Assembly: GCA_018901675.1 (NCBI GenBank)
Contig: JAHIEH010000043.1
Location: 1 to 5,691, forward strand
Reading direction: 5' to 3'
Source: Nanobdellota archaeon
GTDB taxonomy: Archaea; Nanobdellota; Nanobdellia; Pacearchaeales; GW2011-AR1
DNA: 5,691 nt
Each line of letters starts with the position of its first letter. Positions within the stretch are counted from its first letter, which is position 1. A program made the translations under genes and the position numbers. The notes below the pieces were generated by a model. That model was not told the origin of the DNA. It saw only the letters and a list, made by a program, of their open reading frames with translations, and did no database searches. Shown here one piece after another: positions 4,387 through 5,691 of this stretch.

Positions 4387-5691
4387 CTATCCCTTTTTCC
4401 TCAATATCAAAACAACATAGATTAGTGAAATTGAGATTAATGATGTTATTACATTATAAAATCCAAAAAACGGAAGTCTTAATGAAGACGGGCATGGAAG
4501 TGTCTCTGCATCCAATGCACATTCTTCACTGTCCCCTTCAATTATTATAAATGTTTTTTCAATAACCCCCTCTGCTGTGCTGCAATCTCCTATTACTGTT
4601 TCACTCCATCTGCAGGTAGAAACCTCTGTAATATCTTCACATCCATCTACACCTTCAGTCTCAAGACTTTCAACAACCGCTCCTAAGGTGCAGTTATCTA
4701 CATCATCCCACACACATTTTCTAACATTTTGTTTATCGCAACCATCCTCAGTATCAGTGTATATCCCGCCAACTAATTCTATTAATTCCTCATCACTTTC
4801 ACAAGCATCCTCATCATCTTCATAATCTTCACATGTCCATATAACATTATCATCAACACAAATTTTGTCAGTAGCATCACAAGTTTGTCCAATTGGGCAA
4901 TTACCACAATCAACATCCCCGCAAACAGGGTCAGTCCAGTCTCCACATCTATCATTATTCAAATCTGCATTACAAACTGTCGGTGTGCATAATTCAATAG
5001 TACACACACTTGAACAGCCATCCCCAGAAACAATATTGCCATCATCACACTCTTCTTCTTCATCTTCTCCGCTTTCTACAATGCCATTCCCGCAAACAGG
5101 AGCTGTTCTTGTGCAAACACTTGGCTGTCCTGAACAAGTATACCCCTCTTCCACAGCACATGTCAAAGAGCATCCATCTCCACCCACAACATTGCTATCA
5201 TCACATCCTTCCCCTGTTTCTTTAACTCCATTGCCACAGACAGGAGTATTGCAGCATATTTTATTAAGATAATTTGAATTGTTTGACAAATAAGCATTTG
5301 TGCTTGATGATAAAGAAGCAATTAGGTTATAACCTGCAGGGCATCCTTCATTTGTCCTCAAAAACCAGCCTAAAGTTGAATTAACAATATATCCGTCGCA
5401 GTTGCTCTGTAAAGAGTCAAAATAATCTTTCTTTTCTGACCAATAACATCGATAAACAGCCTGAGTATTTGTCTGGCTAGAAGAATAAGCATACCCCAAA
5501 ACATCATTAAGAATTCCACCTTCTGCTGAACAATTTTTAGAAGTGAAATGCTCTTTTCTTGCTTCACTCCAGCATCGGTCTAATCTATAAGTTCCTGTTT
5601 GTTGGGTTTTATATAAATAACCTATAATAAATTCGCTCGTCCAATAAGTTGGAGCATTTGGATCACAGTTTGCATATCTAGACAATATATG
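4387..5691 (-). CDS. Cys-rich modular surface protein with Myxococcus-type repeats, partial (N-terminus off the right edge)
   Basis: The frame stays open to the right edge (codons CAT, ATA, TTG at the boundary). The in-frame TTG at 5685 is not a credible start: no signal peptide follows and it falls inside a repeat unit. About 434 residues are visible; numbering below takes that TTG as 1. Modules in order: tandem 42-residue repeats (up to about 110) with YRC..WSE..K..F.S..NC and LGY/LGW; a linker (111-149); two Myxococcus cysteine-rich repeats of the CGNG..E.GE.CDD.N..GDGCS..C type (150-184 and 198-228); a Cys-rich piece ending in DCGNCPIGQTCDATDKICVD (259-278); three tandem acidic Cys modules (285-398); and a C-terminal anchor, LPFFGF at 404-409 with a hydrophobic helix (about 407-428) and RKKG. 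Disulfide-rich, strongly acidic and surely extracellular. It probably acts as an adhesive or structural surface protein; no catalytic motif is visible. The next gene, 105 bp on, also encodes a surface protein. Confidence 0.9.
   Translation of the reverse strand, partial: HILSRYANCDPNAPTYWTSEFIIGYLYKTQQTGTYRLDRCWSEARKEHFTSKNCSAEGGILNDVLGYAYSSSQTNTQAVYRCYWSEKKDYFDSLQSNCDGYIVNSTLGWFLRTNEGCPAGYNLIASLSSSTNAYLSNNSNYLNKICCNTPVCGNGVKETGEGCDDSNVVGGDGCSLTCAVEEGYTCSGQPSVCTRTAPVCGNGIVESGEDEEEECDDGNIVSGDGCSSVCTIELCTPTVCNADLNNDRCGDWTDPVCGDVDCGNCPIGQTCDATDKICVDDNVIWTCEDYEDDEDACESDEELIELVGGIYTDTEDGCDKQNVRKCVWDDVDNCTLGAVVESLETEGVDGCEDITEVSTCRWSETVIGDCSTAEGVIEKTFIIIEGDSEECALDAETLPCPSSLRLPFFGFYNVITSLISISLIYVVLILRKKG
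4492..4833 (-). repeat. Three tandem acidic four-Cys modules in the surface protein
   Basis: Cysteines at residues 285, 295, 316, 324, 332, 349, 358, 368, 389 and 398 (TTG at 5685 as 1) divide the segment into three units. The spacings are 10-21-8, 8-17-9 and 10-21-9, with each unit's last Cys opening the next. Units 2 and 3 open with C-V-W and C-R-W, and each third Cys follows an acidic or Gly turn (DGC, DGC, EEC). The last unit ends TLPCP, faintly like a thrombospondin type 1 repeat, but the WSxW and CSxTCG signatures are missing. I do not recognise it as a named family. Confidence 0.6.
5002..5238 (-). repeat. Two Myxococcus-type cysteine-rich repeats
   Basis: Copy 1 (5134-5238) and copy 2 (5002-5094) share CGNG, E.GE, CDD.N, GDGCS and a closing Cys. 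Copy 1 goes on to EEGYTC. This is the disulfide-rich repeat known from myxobacterial and other secreted proteins. Copy 2 carries four extra acidic residues between the first and second Cys (spacing 15 instead of 11), encoded by a GAA/GAT trinucleotide run at 5050-5067. Confidence 0.85.
5374..5691 (-). repeat. Tandem 42-residue repeats, array cut by the window edge
   Basis: Two complete units (5500-5625 and 5374-5499) plus the end of an earlier unit (5626-5691) and the start of a later one. The period is exactly 42 residues, seen from the Gly-aromatic pairs GY, GY, GW at residues 22, 64 and 106. Each unit has a Cys in RC(Y)WSE, a basic-aromatic-Phe-Ser segment (KEHFTS, KDYFDS) and an NC. The edge fragment ends ANCDPN, matching the SNCDGY of the second unit. 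The layout reminds me of DUF5648-type surface repeats, but I am not certain of that assignment. Confidence 0.65.

Noticed and set aside
4577..5272. Long + strand ORFs rich in Ser, Pro and His opposite the Cys-rich gene
   Set aside because: They are antisense to Asp/Glu/Cys/Gly-rich codons, which explains both the absence of stops and the odd composition. No start signals and no domains.
5370..5567. 65-codon minus-strand ORF inside the Cys-rich gene
   Set aside because: A frame-shifted reading of the tandem repeats. The overlapping frame carries the conserved Cys pattern.
5683..5685. TTG as the start codon of the Cys-rich gene
   Set aside because: The frame remains open to the edge, no SD or signal peptide is placed for it, and it falls inside a repeat unit. 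The gene is partial.

Overview
The window looks like a stretch of an AT-rich archaeal chromosome. The best evidence is the neighbouring pair of a DUF2073-family protein and an Era-like GTPase, both characteristic of Archaea. Supporting signs are TATA-like elements that would give leaderless or nearly leaderless transcripts, AGA-rich arginine codons, and large secreted, sequon-rich, Cys-rich surface proteins. Small uncultivated archaea of the DPANN type (Woesearchaeota or Pacearchaeota-like) are my best guess, but this is inference from style, not from a search. TAA, TGA and TAG all act as stops, so the standard code applies. I see no tRNA, rRNA, CRISPR array, IS element or phage gene.

Layout, left to right. 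On the + strand, 39-128 holds a 29-codon ORF for a tiny single-span membrane protein. It converges on a run of minus-strand genes. Where the two directions meet (126-180) lie two perfect inverted repeats whose arms are interleaved. All other genes are on the minus strand, so they are transcribed from right to left. In that order they are: a partial, very Cys-rich surface protein that runs off the right edge (4387-5691); an 877-residue secreted, membrane-anchored PKD-domain protein (1648-4281); an Era-like GTPase (929-1567); a DUF2073 protein (487-900); and an 86-residue orphan (174-434).

There appear to be two functional groups. The two large genes encode modular surface proteins. One has tandem repeats, two Myxococcus-type cysteine repeats, three tandem Cys modules and a C-terminal anchor. 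The other has a signal peptide, beta-rich ectodomains, a PKD domain, a transmembrane helix and an 80-residue cytoplasmic tail. They could act in the cell envelope or in contact with another cell, but no substrate or partner can be read from the sequence. The GTPase and DUF2073 genes are 28 bp apart, with a strong ribosome binding site for the second, and look co-transcribed. This pair is conserved in Archaea and its function is unknown. The 86-residue orphan has its own palindromic TATA-like element placed for leaderless transcription.

The most interesting items are the interleaved inverted repeats at the convergent junction, the membrane microprotein, the threefold Cys module in the partial surface protein, and the inside-out architecture of the 877-residue protein. 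No complete new defence or mobile system can be supported from this window.
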